Shown: positions 11,140 through 21,829, numbered from the stretch's first letter. The stretch is 64,000 nucleotides of DNA from Daphnia carinata (GCF_022539665.2 NC_081338.1:1922001-1986000); one strand, 5' to 3'. The notes: generated by a model from the sequence alone, not told the origin. A program made the numbers and translations.

Positions 11140-11548
11140 TGTCACGTGGATTCGGATGACATCCACGTGTTAACGATGGACAAGTGGAGTCCGAGGACAT
11201 CCACGTGCTGGGGACGCCTCGTGCATCAGCCTCAACCCTTTTCTCCGCTTTCACTTCCGTAAGGTCAAGTAGAATTATCTACTTGACCATCTTACCGGAA
11301 GAGCTTACCCCTTCTACGCGCTTTCTATTCGAACGGTCACGTAGAGGTTATCTACGTGACCATCTTCTTTACTTCCCGCGTCACCCTGGCGGGTAACGAC
11401 CCTTTTCTTTAAATAGGAGAGCCTACGAGTGAGACGGGGCTCTCAGTAGACAGTTGGATGCGGAGTGTTAAGTGTGGCAGAATTAATACACCGGTTCAAA
11501 AGCGCTGTGAGTCCGTCTTTTTAGTGAAGTGCGGCAGTAGCCGTCACA
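11140..11548 (+). repeat. 5' LTR (409 bp)
   Basis: Contains CACGTGGAT palindrome-like motifs and two self-complementary blocks (around AAGTAGAATTATCTACTT and CGTAGAGGTTATCTACG), and a TTTAAATAGG TATA-like box near 11410 followed by GAGACGGGGCTCTCAGT. Matches 14676-15084. Confidence 0.9.
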
Positions 11549-11601
11549 ATTGGTGGAGACGCAGGTCGAGCCCCTAAATAGCTTCGTAAATTTGATTCCG
11601 T

Positions 11602-11815
11602 CATATCGCATTTGATTTCGTCCGTTTGCCGCAAACTGGTACAAGAGGTGGCCAGCAAGGCGGGAATTTCTTTTGTTGGGAAGGTTCCCTTAATTTTTTT
11701 TGCATACGGATCTTCAGTATATCACGTTTGATTTCGTTCGTTTGCCGCAAACTGGTACAAGAGGTGGCCAGCAAGGCGGGAGTTTCTTTTGGTGGGAAAG
11801 TTCCCTTATTCTTTT
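11602..11815 (+). repeat. about 120-bp tandem duplication in the retrotransposon leader
   Basis: The block from TTTGATTTCGTCCGTTTGCC through GGTTCCCTTA occurs twice in succession (about 11602-11700 and 11722-11815) with few differences, between the primer-binding site and gag. Confidence 0.8.
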
Positions 11816-11905
11816 AGCTATTTTTCTCGTTTATTTTATTTTTACGCTGCCTCCTCGTCATTGAGATTCGAGACTAGTTGGATTCTCCAGTGTTCGCGTC
11901 GACTG

Positions 11906-14494
11906 ATGAGACTGAGTAAACAGTCGGGGAGATATCCTACGTGCGGCCGGGCGCCAAGTAGACGGTTACATCCAGAACTATTCGATCAATCTGAACTGGT
12001 AGAAAAAGTGGAAGTGCCTGATACTAGTGTTGTTGTAACACTTCCCACACGTGACAGTGCGACAGTGCCTATAGAAGACATTCGTGGAGTAGAGCCTGAA
12101 GTAATCAGTGAACCACGAAACTCGACACCGGAAGAACCTCGATATAATCTTTATACACGGCCCAGCAACATGGCAAGTGTACAAAAATTCATAGCACCGC
12201 CGATTTTTTCGGCAAACCCGGGGGAAGATCCTATGGATTGGTTAGAACGCTTCGAGCTAGTGGCAGCGTACAATCGTTGGTCAGATGCAGACCAAGCTCG
12301 GAATTTTGCGATGTATTTGGAAGGGGCAGCCAGAAAGTGGTTTCTGGTGCATCCGCACCCTGATCACTGGGAAAATCTTCCGCTTCGCCCGAACCCGGAA
12401 GACCCAACACGACCCAATCTGCCATCAGCGACAGGGCTAAAATCTCAATTCGTAGCGGCCTTCCGGCAGGCAAATTTTGCGCTAGTACAAGAAAGCAAGC
12501 TTCGTCAACGAATACAGGGTGTAGAGGAAGACATAGTGTCGTATTTCTACGACGTAATTAATATGTGCAGGTTGGTGAACCCAACAATGTCACAGGAGCA
12601 TCAACTACAACATCTATACCGCGGTCTGAAACCATCGTTATTGCAAAAAATTTAACCACATAAGCCGACATCTACGGCGGACTTTCTAGAACTGGCCAAG
12701 TTACACACGGAGGCCATGGTTCTTGCGAACCAGAAAGTGTGGGCCCAATCTTTAAGAGCGCTATCAGAGGAGCCGGAAAATACGAAACTGAACAAGAATG
12801 TGACTCAACCGACATTAACAGCAGAAATTACGAGTGCGCTGCAACAATTAAACGAGTCGGTGAAACAGTTACACTTATCTACAGGACCGGCATTCCAAAT
12901 GGCTAAAATGGGTCAAAGCAAAATCAGTAGTAATGGATTCGACAGAAATAGAAGGACGACCGAGGGAAGATACGTATGCGGATTTTGTTCAAAAATAGGC
13001 CACCTGGACTATAGATGTTTCCAAAATCCAGCGTCAGCATTATACAACGGTCCAAGACAGAATCAGTGGAGACAACAAGACGAACAACAATACAACAGGC
13101 AAGCAGGACCGGTGAATTGTGTGGCGCTACATTCGAATAAAGAAGAAATACCGAATCATGAACAGCAGTTTTACGTTAATACTGTTAACATACCTTACAA
13201 AACGGACCATGGCGCAGCACAGGCAACGCAAGCATTGTCAACACATGTAAATCAAGTTAAGTGTGGTGACATCAAAACAACAGCGGTGGTGGATACAGGC
13301 GCAGCAGTCAGTGTTGTATCGCCAAAACTACTGAAACGCACACAGTACGTTATGGAAAATTGGTGCGATTCGGACATTATATTAGCGAATGGCTCCAAAG
13401 TGACGCCACTAGGAGCATCCCTGATAACCATAACCCATAACAATACAACAGCCCAAGGGAGGGCAGTGGTTATGGAAATGGATGGAATCGAGTTGTTGTT
13501 GGGGAACGATTTTCTTAAACAATTCGGGAAACTACAAATTGAATACATCGGAGACACCACGCGAGTGACATTGGGAGAGATACCCCTGAAGGAAGATTAC
13601 GATCAAGGTGAAAACCTTCAAGCTCGCAGTAACATTGGTAACACAACTAGTTACATGATTCCGGCATTTTCGGTGATAACAGTGAACACAAATCACAACG
13701 AAAACAGCCCATCAACGGGGTTGTTTTCTCCCTCGACAGAGTTGTTGGTGTCTAAAAGGTCATCAACACACCAGGCTATTTTGGCGGCGGACGCGAAGTG
13801 CATACCGGTGGCAAATTTACCAGTTGTACCAGTGTGGCCAGAAGAAAAATCAATTTTGGAAACGCTACAGCCGGATACCAAGGAAATAGTTAAGTGCGAA
13901 CGGGAGGAACACCCACAAGGAAGGGATGGAATAAACAAAGATGAGAATCAAGAAGCGCTATTAGAACTATTAACGGCACACCAGGAACACATGGACGAAT
14001 CGACGGACGCAGAGGACAAAATAACCAAGAAAATAGAAAAGGAAGAGGTTGAACAACTGCCTGTGCAAAAAACCATAAACGCTCAAATAAATCGTCCTAA
14101 GGAACAAACGCTGGAAACAGAGGGAAACATCCAAGGAAAAGTCCTTACACATATAGCACGAAATCGTCATAAACTCAACTTTTTTACGGCAGGGCTGTTG
14201 CACCTACTGATTATAATGTTAGTCGGGTGCACATTCAGTACCTCAGCAATGGTGGTCAGGGACACCGTAATATTCAAGGAACAACCTGGAATTGCAATCA
14301 GTGAATCATCATGGACGGTTGCCACGGATGTGATTTTACAAGATGCAGAAAAGGCCGTCACGATAGTAGAAAAACATCTGGATGAATTGTCCTTACTGAC
14401 AGCCAAACATAGAAAAGATGGAGTGAAATTTAAAAAGAAAGATGGACACGCGGCGTGGAGGGACGCCACAAGTTTTACGACAGCAGGTGTATGA
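11906..14494 (+). pseudogene. gag-protease-env-like polyprotein of the LTR element, one internal stop
   Basis: A single frame runs from about 11789 to 14494 and is broken by one TAA at 12653-12655. I take ATG 11906 as the likely start. The gag region has the Ty3/gypsy capsid signature (DPMDWLERFE, then EGAARKWF). A CX2CX4HX4C zinc knuckle lies at 12977-13018. An aspartic protease active site VVDTGAA lies at 13292 with a later LLLGNDFL block. There is then no polymerase. Instead a hydrophobic stretch (about 14178-14250) opens an env-like N-terminal region that ends early at 14494. I infer an internal deletion that joined the end of protease to the env-like part; I give no reconstruction. Confidence 0.75.
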
Positions 14495-14675
14495 AGCAAC
14501 GGATTATCCACTACGAGGAGCGGCCGTGGAGGAACGACTGATTCGGACACAAGACACGGACTTTTGAAAATGGAAAACGGATGTTACCAATTTTGTTTAT
14601 TATTACCTTTCGCTATCACTGTAACCTTTACATACTATGGCAATCGGGGGCGATCGCCTTCAAACGGGGGGGACC

Positions 14676-15084
14676 TGTCACGTGGATTCGGATGACATCC
14701 ACGTGTTAACGATGGACAAGTGGAGTCCGAGGACATCCACGTGCTGGGGACGCCTCGTGCATCAGCCTCAACCCTTTTCTCCGCTTTCACTTCCGTAAGG
14801 TCAAGTAGAATTATCTACTTGACCATCTTACCGGAAGAGCTTACCCCTTCTACGCGCTTTCTATTCGAACGGTCACGTAGAGGTTATCTACGTGACCATC
14901 TTCTTTACTTCCCGCGTCACCCTGGCGGGTAACGACCCTTTTCTTTAAATAGGAGAGCCTACGAGTGAGACGGGGCTCTCAGTAGACAGTTGGATGCGGA
15001 GTGTTAAGTGTGGCAGAATTAATACACCGGTTCAAAAGCGCTGTGAGTCCGTCTTTTTAGTGAAGTGCGGCAGTAGCCGTCACA
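14676..15084 (+). repeat. 3' LTR (409 bp)
   Basis: Same length as the 5' LTR, with matching ends TGTCACG and GTCACA. Followed by the ATAC duplication and by the interrupted YYT-repeat gene. Confidence 0.9.
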
Positions 15085-15628
15085 ATACTTTGGTCGCTCA
15101 GTGTAGGGAGTGGCGTACGGTGTTGTGTAATAAGCTGGATCCTCGGTGTAGTAAGTGGGAGCAGCGTACGCGGTATTGTAGTATTCAGCAGCCTTTGTGG
15201 TGTAGTAGCTAGGTTCCACGTAGTACGAAGGAGGAGCCGCTGTGTAGTAACTTGGTGCAGCGTAGGACTTCGGGGCTTCAGTATAGTACGTCGGCTCAGG
15301 GTAGTAAGATGGGGCAGCTGTGGTGTAGTATGTTGGAGCTACGTAGTACTTAAGCGCCGCTGTCGTGGTGTAGCACGACACAGTTGTTGTGTATCTCGGA
15401 GCAGAGTAATATTTCGAGGCCTGAGTGTAGTAAGACGGAGAAGCGTATGTTGTGGTGTAACACTCAGGGGCCTTTGTGGTTTAGTAGGTGGGAGCTTCGG
15501 TGTAGCAGCTCGGAGTGCGCGTACGTTGTTGTGTAATACACTGGCGCCTCTGTGTAATAGCTCGGTGCGGAGTAGTATCTCGGTGCCTCCGAATAGTAAG
15601 TAGGAGCCGCATATGTTGTGGTGTAATA
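15019..15628 (-). pseudogene. Tyr-Tyr-Thr repeat secreted/cuticle-like protein, cut by the LTR element
   Basis: The minus strand from 15628 to 15085 encodes an irregular repeat of the type AAPTYYTEAPSYY, as in secreted, probably cuticle or adhesive, arthropod proteins; no other domain is seen. The 5' end of the homology stops at 15628 with a stop just upstream, so the start and signal peptide are missing. A 1-nt insertion near 15520 and a TAA at 15481-15483 break the frame; downstream of these the frame is open for about 130 codons. The LTR element sits in the last codons. Without it the gene would end PKYY-stop, using a TAA at 11133-11135. With it the frame runs 18 more codons into the LTR and stops at 15019. 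Confidence 0.7.
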
Positions 15629-16304
15629 TGTTTATTCTGTGCGGAGTACAAAAAAACCGTAAATATTAATTTCTCTTTGAAGCGTTATGCACAAGACAAG
15701 TGTAATGTAAATGTTGTTCCAACAGAATTGTAACGTTATCTTTAAAACTAAAATTAAATAAAATAAATTAATATATTCAGAGAATATATGACAACGCCTA
15801 AATTAAATTGAATCCAGTTCCGTGGTCTAATCACGGTCAAATCAATAAGCTGAGCTGTCTTCTTTTATAGAAAATTGTCTTTTTTTATTTTTAAACATTA
15901 TCTATTTAACTGTCGTTTAAAACTCGCCAAAAATAGAATAAAGTTCAGAAAAGAAATACCCGGAAAAAATTATGATTCAATTGAAAATTTGGGTTTGATA
16001 GCGAATATATGGATATAGAAAAATGTGGAAATATTGGTAAAAACAGGTGCTTCACAATGAGATTTGAAGAAGATTTTTTTATGATGGTAATTGGTAATGA
16101 TGGTAAACCCACAATTTTTTAAAAGAATAAGGTATTTTTGAAAAGTTGTATGATTTGTTATACTGTAATTTTTGGACAAGTTTCTCCTTTGTTTCAAATT
16201 TTTCCACTTTAAGCCCGCCTGAGAGGGGAAAGGTGACGCTAGCATGATTTTTAAGCTTACCTTTTTCATGGTTTGCGTCGCAATGCCGCTACAGGCTATA
16301 TTAT
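15629..16304. other. gene-free, AT-rich
   Basis: No recognisable gene. The 146-codon minus-strand frame at 15970-16410 has no domain and unbiased composition. Confidence 0.5.
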
Positions 16305-17020
16305 ATGTACACGGTCCCATTATGCCTCCCTTTTGACCGGTTATTGGTATTTGCACGTCAACCGTTTCGTTACATCTGCCCGTCGGACGTTCACAATCTC
16401 TGCTCGTCAATACGCTTGCAAACTTTGACCGTCAACTCTTTCGCCACCCCTTCCCCTAAACCCCCTCATCATTTCTGCCCCTCAGCTAGTTCGGCTGCTT
16501 TGATGTGCATCGCATTCGCTAGCTCTTCCCGTTGATCCAATCACAATGCGTGTCCTTCTACTCACCATTAATCTCTGTCTCTCAAACCGTTTGCTTAGCA
16601 TACGCGTTGACTCGCTAATGGTTTTTTCCGCCGATTGCCATGACCGTTTGCGGCCCATAGCTAGTTGGCCAACGGTTATATTTCCAGGTCTTGCTCGTCG
16701 AACTCACAGTGGAACAAGCATCTGTCCGCCGCCGTTCAGGTTGAATATGCCCGTCCCTAGTGGCATTCGGTGATCTGCGACTTAAACGACTCGTTTCTTG
16801 GCCGTCCTCCTACTCATTACATCAGGTTAATAAAAAAATTGCGCCTGCCCGTCAACTTTTTCATCGCATTCGCCCGTACCACAGATATCTCCGTAGCTCA
16901 CCCCAACCACTTACTCTTTATGCCACTGGTTTTCGGACCATATTCCTCCTCAAACTACTCTTTGTAATGGGTCGTCGACATCAACGAGTTGTATTTACCT
17001 ATCCGTTTCGCACGTCGTAG
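16305..17020. repeat. second CCCGTC-type degenerate array
   Basis: Same theme as 1080-2350 (TGCCCGTC, CTCGTCAA, CCGTCAAC units at short, uneven spacing), more degraded. It is followed within 200 bp by a block with GAATCACAGC ... GCAC ... CACACGAAA that resembles the block following array 1 (CCAATCACAGC ... GCAC ... GACACAGAAA), so the two loci seem to be copies of one larger repeat. Confidence 0.6.
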
Positions 17021-17848
17021 ATGCCTGCGTCTCTAGCCGCAGCCTTAGCTATCATCTCCTCTTGTGTGAGATACATTTTTGTTCGCATGTTAGCAACCCA
17101 GCCACGCTATCCGGCCAATCCGCCACCCAATGTGCCAAAAAAGGAGAGGGGCACATCCGGCGTCGTCGGGTGGCACTTCTGTCAGCGAATCACAGCGCGC
17201 GCACGGAATCACTTCCACACGAAATCTCTTTTTGTCTTAGAATCACCAAAGAATTCCCCTTTTGATTAGCGAATCACGAGAGATGATTAGAGAGTAAACT
17301 TAATAACTATGAGTCCTGCCTCGGATGGAAGTATCAGTAATGGCGCCGGGAAAGGAAATGCCATTGAGAGAGAAAAAAAATTTGCGGGAAGTACCACAGA
17401 CTATGACCAACGATTGCTTCATACCTCAAAGTCAGTGAGTTTCTAAAATTTCATAGTTGCTAGTTAATTGTTAACAAGGCATTTCCAATATCCATTGCCT
17501 ATTGCCTGATGTTCAAGGTATGGGACAGCGTTTGTTTAATTAGAAACTATGTGGTTGTCGTGAGTTGAATCCCTTCGTTGGCCTAACCATATCAAGGCTG
17601 AAATTTTTTACTGTCTGGCTTAATAACATTAACTCTTGCACCAACAAGCTGATTCAAGAAATGCAACAAAGAACGAAACTGGTATGAAATGGCAATCACT
17701 TCGTAGCCTTTTTCTGTTACCAGCACAATATGTGTGTACGATATATTTGTATAGCATATATAATGTAAATACGTAAAGTGCATTTTTTTTCTTTTGTTTT
17801 TTTCTACTCTCTGCGTATCTCAAGAAACACGAGGAATTTACAAGTATG
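17021..17848. other. gene-free stretch
   Basis: Contains the array-associated block (about 17090-17270) and AT-rich DNA. No supportable gene. Confidence 0.45.
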
Positions 17849-18352
17849 CAGGGTTGGAAGCGATACTTTGATGAAGTATCGGTATCGCGGTACCGATTCT
17901 TCAATTTTCGAAAAAAATATCGCGATACTAATTTAAGGTATCGCACGCGTTACCGATACCGATACTTTTGCTTTCTAAACGCCATCTAGGAGTAAAATTT
18001 ATTGCTAAAAATGTTTTCGATAGATGGCGTTAATCAGAATTTCATATATCACAGTTTTATTGGGACTATGTCTTATCAGTTGATTAACAACAAAGTACAA
18101 TAATAGTACATTTTTGCATTTCTTTTATTGTTTTTTCTCTTTTAAATTTTTTTTCAAAATTTGTATCGGAAAGAAGATTCTTCGTTGGGCGGAAAATGCT
18201 TTATCCGACACTGACAAGCCTTTCGACTTAGGTTGACGATGGCAGTGGTGCGTTGTATTTAATAAACGTCGATTTTAATGAAGAGTATTCTCACAAAAAA
18301 TACCATGTAACTAAAATCTCCAAAGAAATACGACGTAACGGCACGAAATAAC

Positions 18353-19887
18353 CAGAGTTGAAACGAGCTTCGCGTGAGCTTGAGCTTTTCGCGAGCGCGC
18401 TCACTCATTTGGTGAACTTTGAGCTTGAGCGCGCTCTTTCTAAAAAATGCGAGCTTGAGCGTGAGCTTTTGGTCCACGAGCGAGAAGCTCACAGAACGCC
18501 ATATATGAACCAAAATGAAAAGTTTTTACAAAAAATTAAACATGTCAAACAAGGTCCAATCTTGAAGTTTAAACTGAAAAGCAGGCTAGCTTGATAGTTG
18601 ACATCTAAGTGCTAACTTCTTTAACAATTAGTGCAGTGTTACTGTAACGTAGACTTGTTAGTAAATTTCCTTATTGTTTTTTCTGGTGGAATCTATTGCT
18701 ACGAAATCTTTCGTTGCAATAACGGCTTTTTCCCCTATTGCAACGAAAGATTTCGTTGCACTTAAAACTGCACTTCCACCCTATCGTAGTAAAAGATCCC
18801 TAGGTATATTTGAGTCTTTAATTAGCAATTTTTAGCCTGTTTTTCTTCCTTCGTAGTAGAATTCTTCTTTTTGAATTTCGTTTGTTTTTGGCTGGTCATT
18901 TTTCCCCATCCACCTACGCCTTTGTGGGGCATTTCTTGAATTTTTTCTTTACGGCGCACCGTTTTCACCCGGCCCCGTATGCCTTCACGAGACATTAATT
19001 TTTTTGTTTTTTTCTTTTCATCAGGCCATTTTATTCCGCCTGCCTTTGCCTTTGTGAGGATTTTTTTTTTTTGGCGGGTCATTTTAGCCAGTCGCACATG
19101 TGCATCTTTCCATGGCGTGAAATGTGACGAACTAAAAAAAAAATAACTCACGATGGCATAGGAGGCCAAAGAAATGGCCCGGCGTAAAAGAAAAAAAAGC
19201 GCTTTATGAAGGAATAGGCCGCCGGGCCAAAACGGCCCGCGGGAAAAAACAGAATTTTTTTTGCCACCTAGGGGACGGAATTCTACCACAAGGGTAGAAT
19301 CAGTGAAGAAATGGACTAAAAATTACTAATTAAAGACTCAAATATACCTAGGGATCTTTTGTTACGATAGGGTGGAACAGCTTTAAGTGCAACGAAATCT
19401 TTCCTTGCAATAGGGGAAAAAGCCTTAATTGCAAAAAAAATATCGTAGCAATACACACAGCAATACGAATACGACATTATTATTAAAATTTAATAATTTT
19501 AAGAAGTAAATAATTAATTTAAAGTTCTTAATAATAGAGGTGTTAATTTTTAGTTCTGATAGGGTAAAAACAACTTTTAAGTGCAAGGAAATGATCAAGC
19601 AAATCAAGTTGATTGTGAAACCATTATGCCTACGTTGACCATTGTCATTATTTAGTTTCTATTGTTACTCGTTACTTATTATTAGTTAGTTTAAGTGAAA
19701 AAATACACTGTTGGCACTTACTATTTTTATTTTTTAAATAATTGTTTAAAAATGAGCTTGAGCGAACGTGAGCTTGAGCGGAGCTCAACTTTTTTTTACG
19801 AGCTTGAGCTTCAGCTCCGCTCACTTTTTAGCCATGAGCGAAGAGCTTGAGCTAAGCTCAGGTTTCGGTGAGCTAGTTTCAACTCTG
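18353..19887. mobile_element. hAT-type element 2, nested in element 1
   Basis: Ends CAGAGTTGAAACGAGCT and AGCTAGTTTCAACTCTG are inverted copies, with an exact 8-bp duplication GAAATAAC (18345-18352 and 19888-19895). Subterminal GAGCTTGAGC motifs occur many times on both sides (18360-18490 and 19750-19865). It contains no transposase and is split by a foldback element. Confidence 0.9.
18694..19453. mobile_element. foldback element with long inverted arms, nested in element 2
   Basis: Arms of about 140-150 bp are inverted copies: TATTGCTACGA starts the left arm, and TCGTAGCAATA ends the right. Both contain GCTTTTTCCCC, CCCTATCGTA/TACGATAGGG and TCCCTAGGTATATTTGAGTC or its complement. The middle carries imperfect repeats of a GCCTTTGTGAGG-type unit with T-runs. 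No clear target duplication was found and no coding is credible. Confidence 0.75.
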
Positions 19888-19990
19888 GAAATAACCCACA
19901 GCAAAAGACGCACTGTGAGGACTAAAACATTCTATTGTTATGTTAAAGCCATCTGTTGTCAGAAATTGTAGTAATATTTTTGGCTCCTAG

Positions 19991-20584
19991 CAGAGATAAG
20001 GAGATGGGACACGACCGTGTTAAAGCCGCCATGACACTTTTTGGGGCAGCATCTAGCGGCTAATTCCCTCTCTTCATCATTAGCAGACGAATTCCCTGCA
20101 AGGAACCAATGTGACAGGCGGCTAATTTGAATATGAGTAAGGAAAGTCGGACATTTCGCCAGATAAAAACACACAGCGAAAGTTCTGTGACTCGGAGGGC
20201 GTTGAAAACTCGGAGAACCAAAAGGGGTCGATTTTCTGGAAATTTTGCCTTACAAATACTTTTCATTCCAGTTTCCATTGAATTGTTTCCAGGGAACCTG
20301 TTAGCTAATTATCAAATTTTATCCAGCAAAATACCCAGCCTCAGTTTACAAGTTGTTACAGTAGCAGTTACAATTTACTTTTAGTCATGAAAATTTCTTT
20401 TGTGTGTTATTAACTAGCGCATTGCCTAACTCTCCGTGACCATTTCAAATCAGCCGCCTGTAACAATGCTTGCTTGCAGAGAATTCGTCTGCTAATGAGA
20501 AAGGGAGGGAATTAGCCGCTAGATGGAGTGCCGAAATCTGTCATGGTGGCTTTACCTATTCCGTGTCCCATCCCCTTATCTCTG
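19991..20584. mobile_element. hAT-type MITE 3 (594 bp), nested in element 1
   Basis: Inverted arms of about 140 bp begin CAGAGATAAGGAGATGGGAC and end in ATCCCCTTATCTCTG. An exact 8-bp duplication GCTCCTAG flanks them (19983-19990 and 20585-20592). The arms share TAGCGGCTAATTCCCTC and CAGACGAATTC blocks. It carries no gene. Confidence 0.9.
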
Positions 20585-20865
20585 GCTCCTAGATGGCGCC
20601 ATATGTTAAAAGTATCGGGATCGCAAGCCTCAATTTATGCTTGCGATAGCGGTATCGATACTTTTTAAAAAGAAATATCGCGGTACCGGTAGTATCGCGG
20701 TACTTTTTGTTATCGCGATAGTCCAACCCTGCAAGTATGATTTTGTGGTTTCGACATAGTTTTGTTGATTAGAAGAACAAATGGCAGCTTTCGAAAACTT
20801 GCATAAAAAAGCTTTATTGCACTCTCGTTTTAATAATTATCATTTACAAAATAGCTCACGTGAAC

Positions 20866-21640
20866 TTAGTATTTGGCATAGGCAGCAGGGGTTTTGTATT
20901 CGCGAGCTTTGTAAGCTGGAGCTTTGTATTCGGGAGCCGTGTAGGATGGGGTAGCGTAAGTCGGAGCGGGGTAAGCTGGAGTGACGTTTGAGGCGGCTTT
21001 GTATACCGGTTCTTTGTAGGCAGGGACGGGGTAAGCGGGGGCCTTGTATTGTGTCTCTTTAATTTCGGGGTATTGAGCTTCGCCTTCGTATTTTACGTCA
21101 GCAACGTAACCATAGCTGTCAGCCCTATAGGTGACGATCTGAGTGCGGCCATCAGGAAGGAGAACGCGGTAAGAGCCAGTGGTCACTTTACCATCAGCGT
21201 TCTCGGAGTGATCAAAATCAGTATAGGATTCCTTATCCTGGACGTCGTACCCAAAGCTGTAGGGCTGATGGGCCTGTTAGAAAGGAGAAAAAGTAATTTT
21301 ACGGCGTCCTCTGGGTGAAAGGGCTGAAATAATAGAAATTACTAAGTCTAAAACAAAAGTAGACTTACGTATGCCATTTCTTCGTATTTAGGAGTTTCAT
21401 ACTTGGGGGATTCGTACTTAGGGGCCTCGTACTTTGGTGTTTCGTATTTAGGCGATTCATATTTTGGTTATTCGTACTTAGGAGCTACGTATTTAGGTGC
21501 TTTGTACTTTGGTGTTTCGTATTTAGGCGATTCATATTTTGGTTATTCGTACTTAGGAGCTACGTATTTAGGTGCTTCGTACTTGGGGGCATATTCCACC
21601 GCCTTGTAGGAATCGGTAGCAGCAGCGGCAAAGAGAACAA
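20866..21640 (-). pseudogene. RR-type (chitin_bind_4) cuticle protein, two stops in its repeat
   Basis: Exon 20866-21273 encodes PYSFGYDVQDKESYTDF, then TTGSYRVLLPDGRTQIVTY and GYVADVKYEGEA, the Rebers-Riddiford chitin-binding consensus of structural cuticle proteins. It is followed by an A/Y/P-rich tail of PAYKAPEY repeats ending AKY. The preceding exon (to about 21640) is joined across a 93-bp intron (donor GTAAGT at 21368). It encodes a signal-peptide core (LVVLFAAAATDS) and then PKYEAPKYE repeats. Two TAA codons (21468-21470 and 21543-21545) interrupt this repeat, one in each copy of a 75-bp duplication. No ATG precedes LVVLF in frame: the usual Met-Lys exon is missing or far upstream. 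The chitin-binding exon itself is intact. It is probably a recent pseudogene, but a consensus error is possible. Confidence 0.75.
21436..21585 (-). repeat. 75-bp tandem duplication in the cuticle gene
   Basis: 21436-21510 and 21511-21585 are nearly identical and each carries the same GAATAACCA stop context, so the stop arose before the duplication. Confidence 0.85.
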
Positions 21641-21670
21641 CCAGATACTTTCAGAAACAGCATTCCCACC

Positions 21671-21677
21671 TTTTATA
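21671..21677 (-). promoter_or_regulatory. TATA box upstream of the cuticle gene
   Basis: TATAAAA on the minus strand, about 45 bp upstream of the first recognisable coding residues. That leaves almost no room for a leader exon, which supports loss of the first exon. Confidence 0.5.
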
Positions 21678-21829
21678 CCAAATTCGAAAAACCAAAATGA
21701 AGAGTGGTGACCGTTAAGCTGCAACACGTGGGAAGTGTTGCTTTGTTTTCGAAATGTGTTTAAAGTAAAAGTAATTGATCCGAGAAGGTCAGGAAAATAA
21801 GTAAAAACAAATGAATCAAGTACAAAACT

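Larger units (their letters stand above)
11140..15084 (+). mobile_element. non-autonomous LTR retrotransposon, gag-pro plus env-like, no pol
   Basis: Two 409-bp LTRs (11140-11548 and 14676-15084) begin TGTCACGTGG and end GTCACA. The target duplication is ATAC (11136-11139 and 15085-15088; AATAC if the last LTR base is counted). The LTRs have identical length and no difference that I noticed, which implies recent insertion. The interior encodes gag, a zinc knuckle and an aspartic protease, and then passes to an env-like region with a hydrophobic segment. Reverse transcriptase, RNase H and integrase are absent. A G-rich tract (ACGGGGGGGACC) before the 3' LTR is a plausible polypurine tract. The TGGTGGAGACGC after the 5' LTR is the probable primer-binding site. 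It would need proteins from a relative to move. Confidence 0.9.
17849..20731. mobile_element. hAT-type element 1, outermost of a nest
   Basis: Ends CAGGGTTGGA and TCCAACCCTG are inverted copies, flanked by an exact 8-bp duplication CAAGTATG (17841-17848 and 20732-20739). Subterminal regions are dense in GTATCG/CGATAC motifs in mirrored order, typical of hAT transposase binding regions. Its own DNA (17849-18352, 19888-19990, 20585-20731) totals about 0.75 kb without a transposase, so it is non-autonomous. It contains elements 2 and 3. Confidence 0.9.

Noticed and set aside
12231-14550. Minus-strand frames of 77-127 codons under the gag-pro region
   Set aside because: Shadows of the plus-strand retrotransposon coding sequence.
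15970-16410. 146-codon minus-strand frame
   Set aside because: No domain, signal or repeat; AT-rich region with unbiased codons.
18822-19289. 155-codon minus-strand lysine-rich frame
   Set aside because: It is the interior of the foldback element; KKK/TR patterns come from T-rich imperfect repeats.
21403-21609. Plus-strand frame with GDSYLGASYFG repeats
   Set aside because: It is the antisense shadow of the cuticle-gene PKYE repeat.
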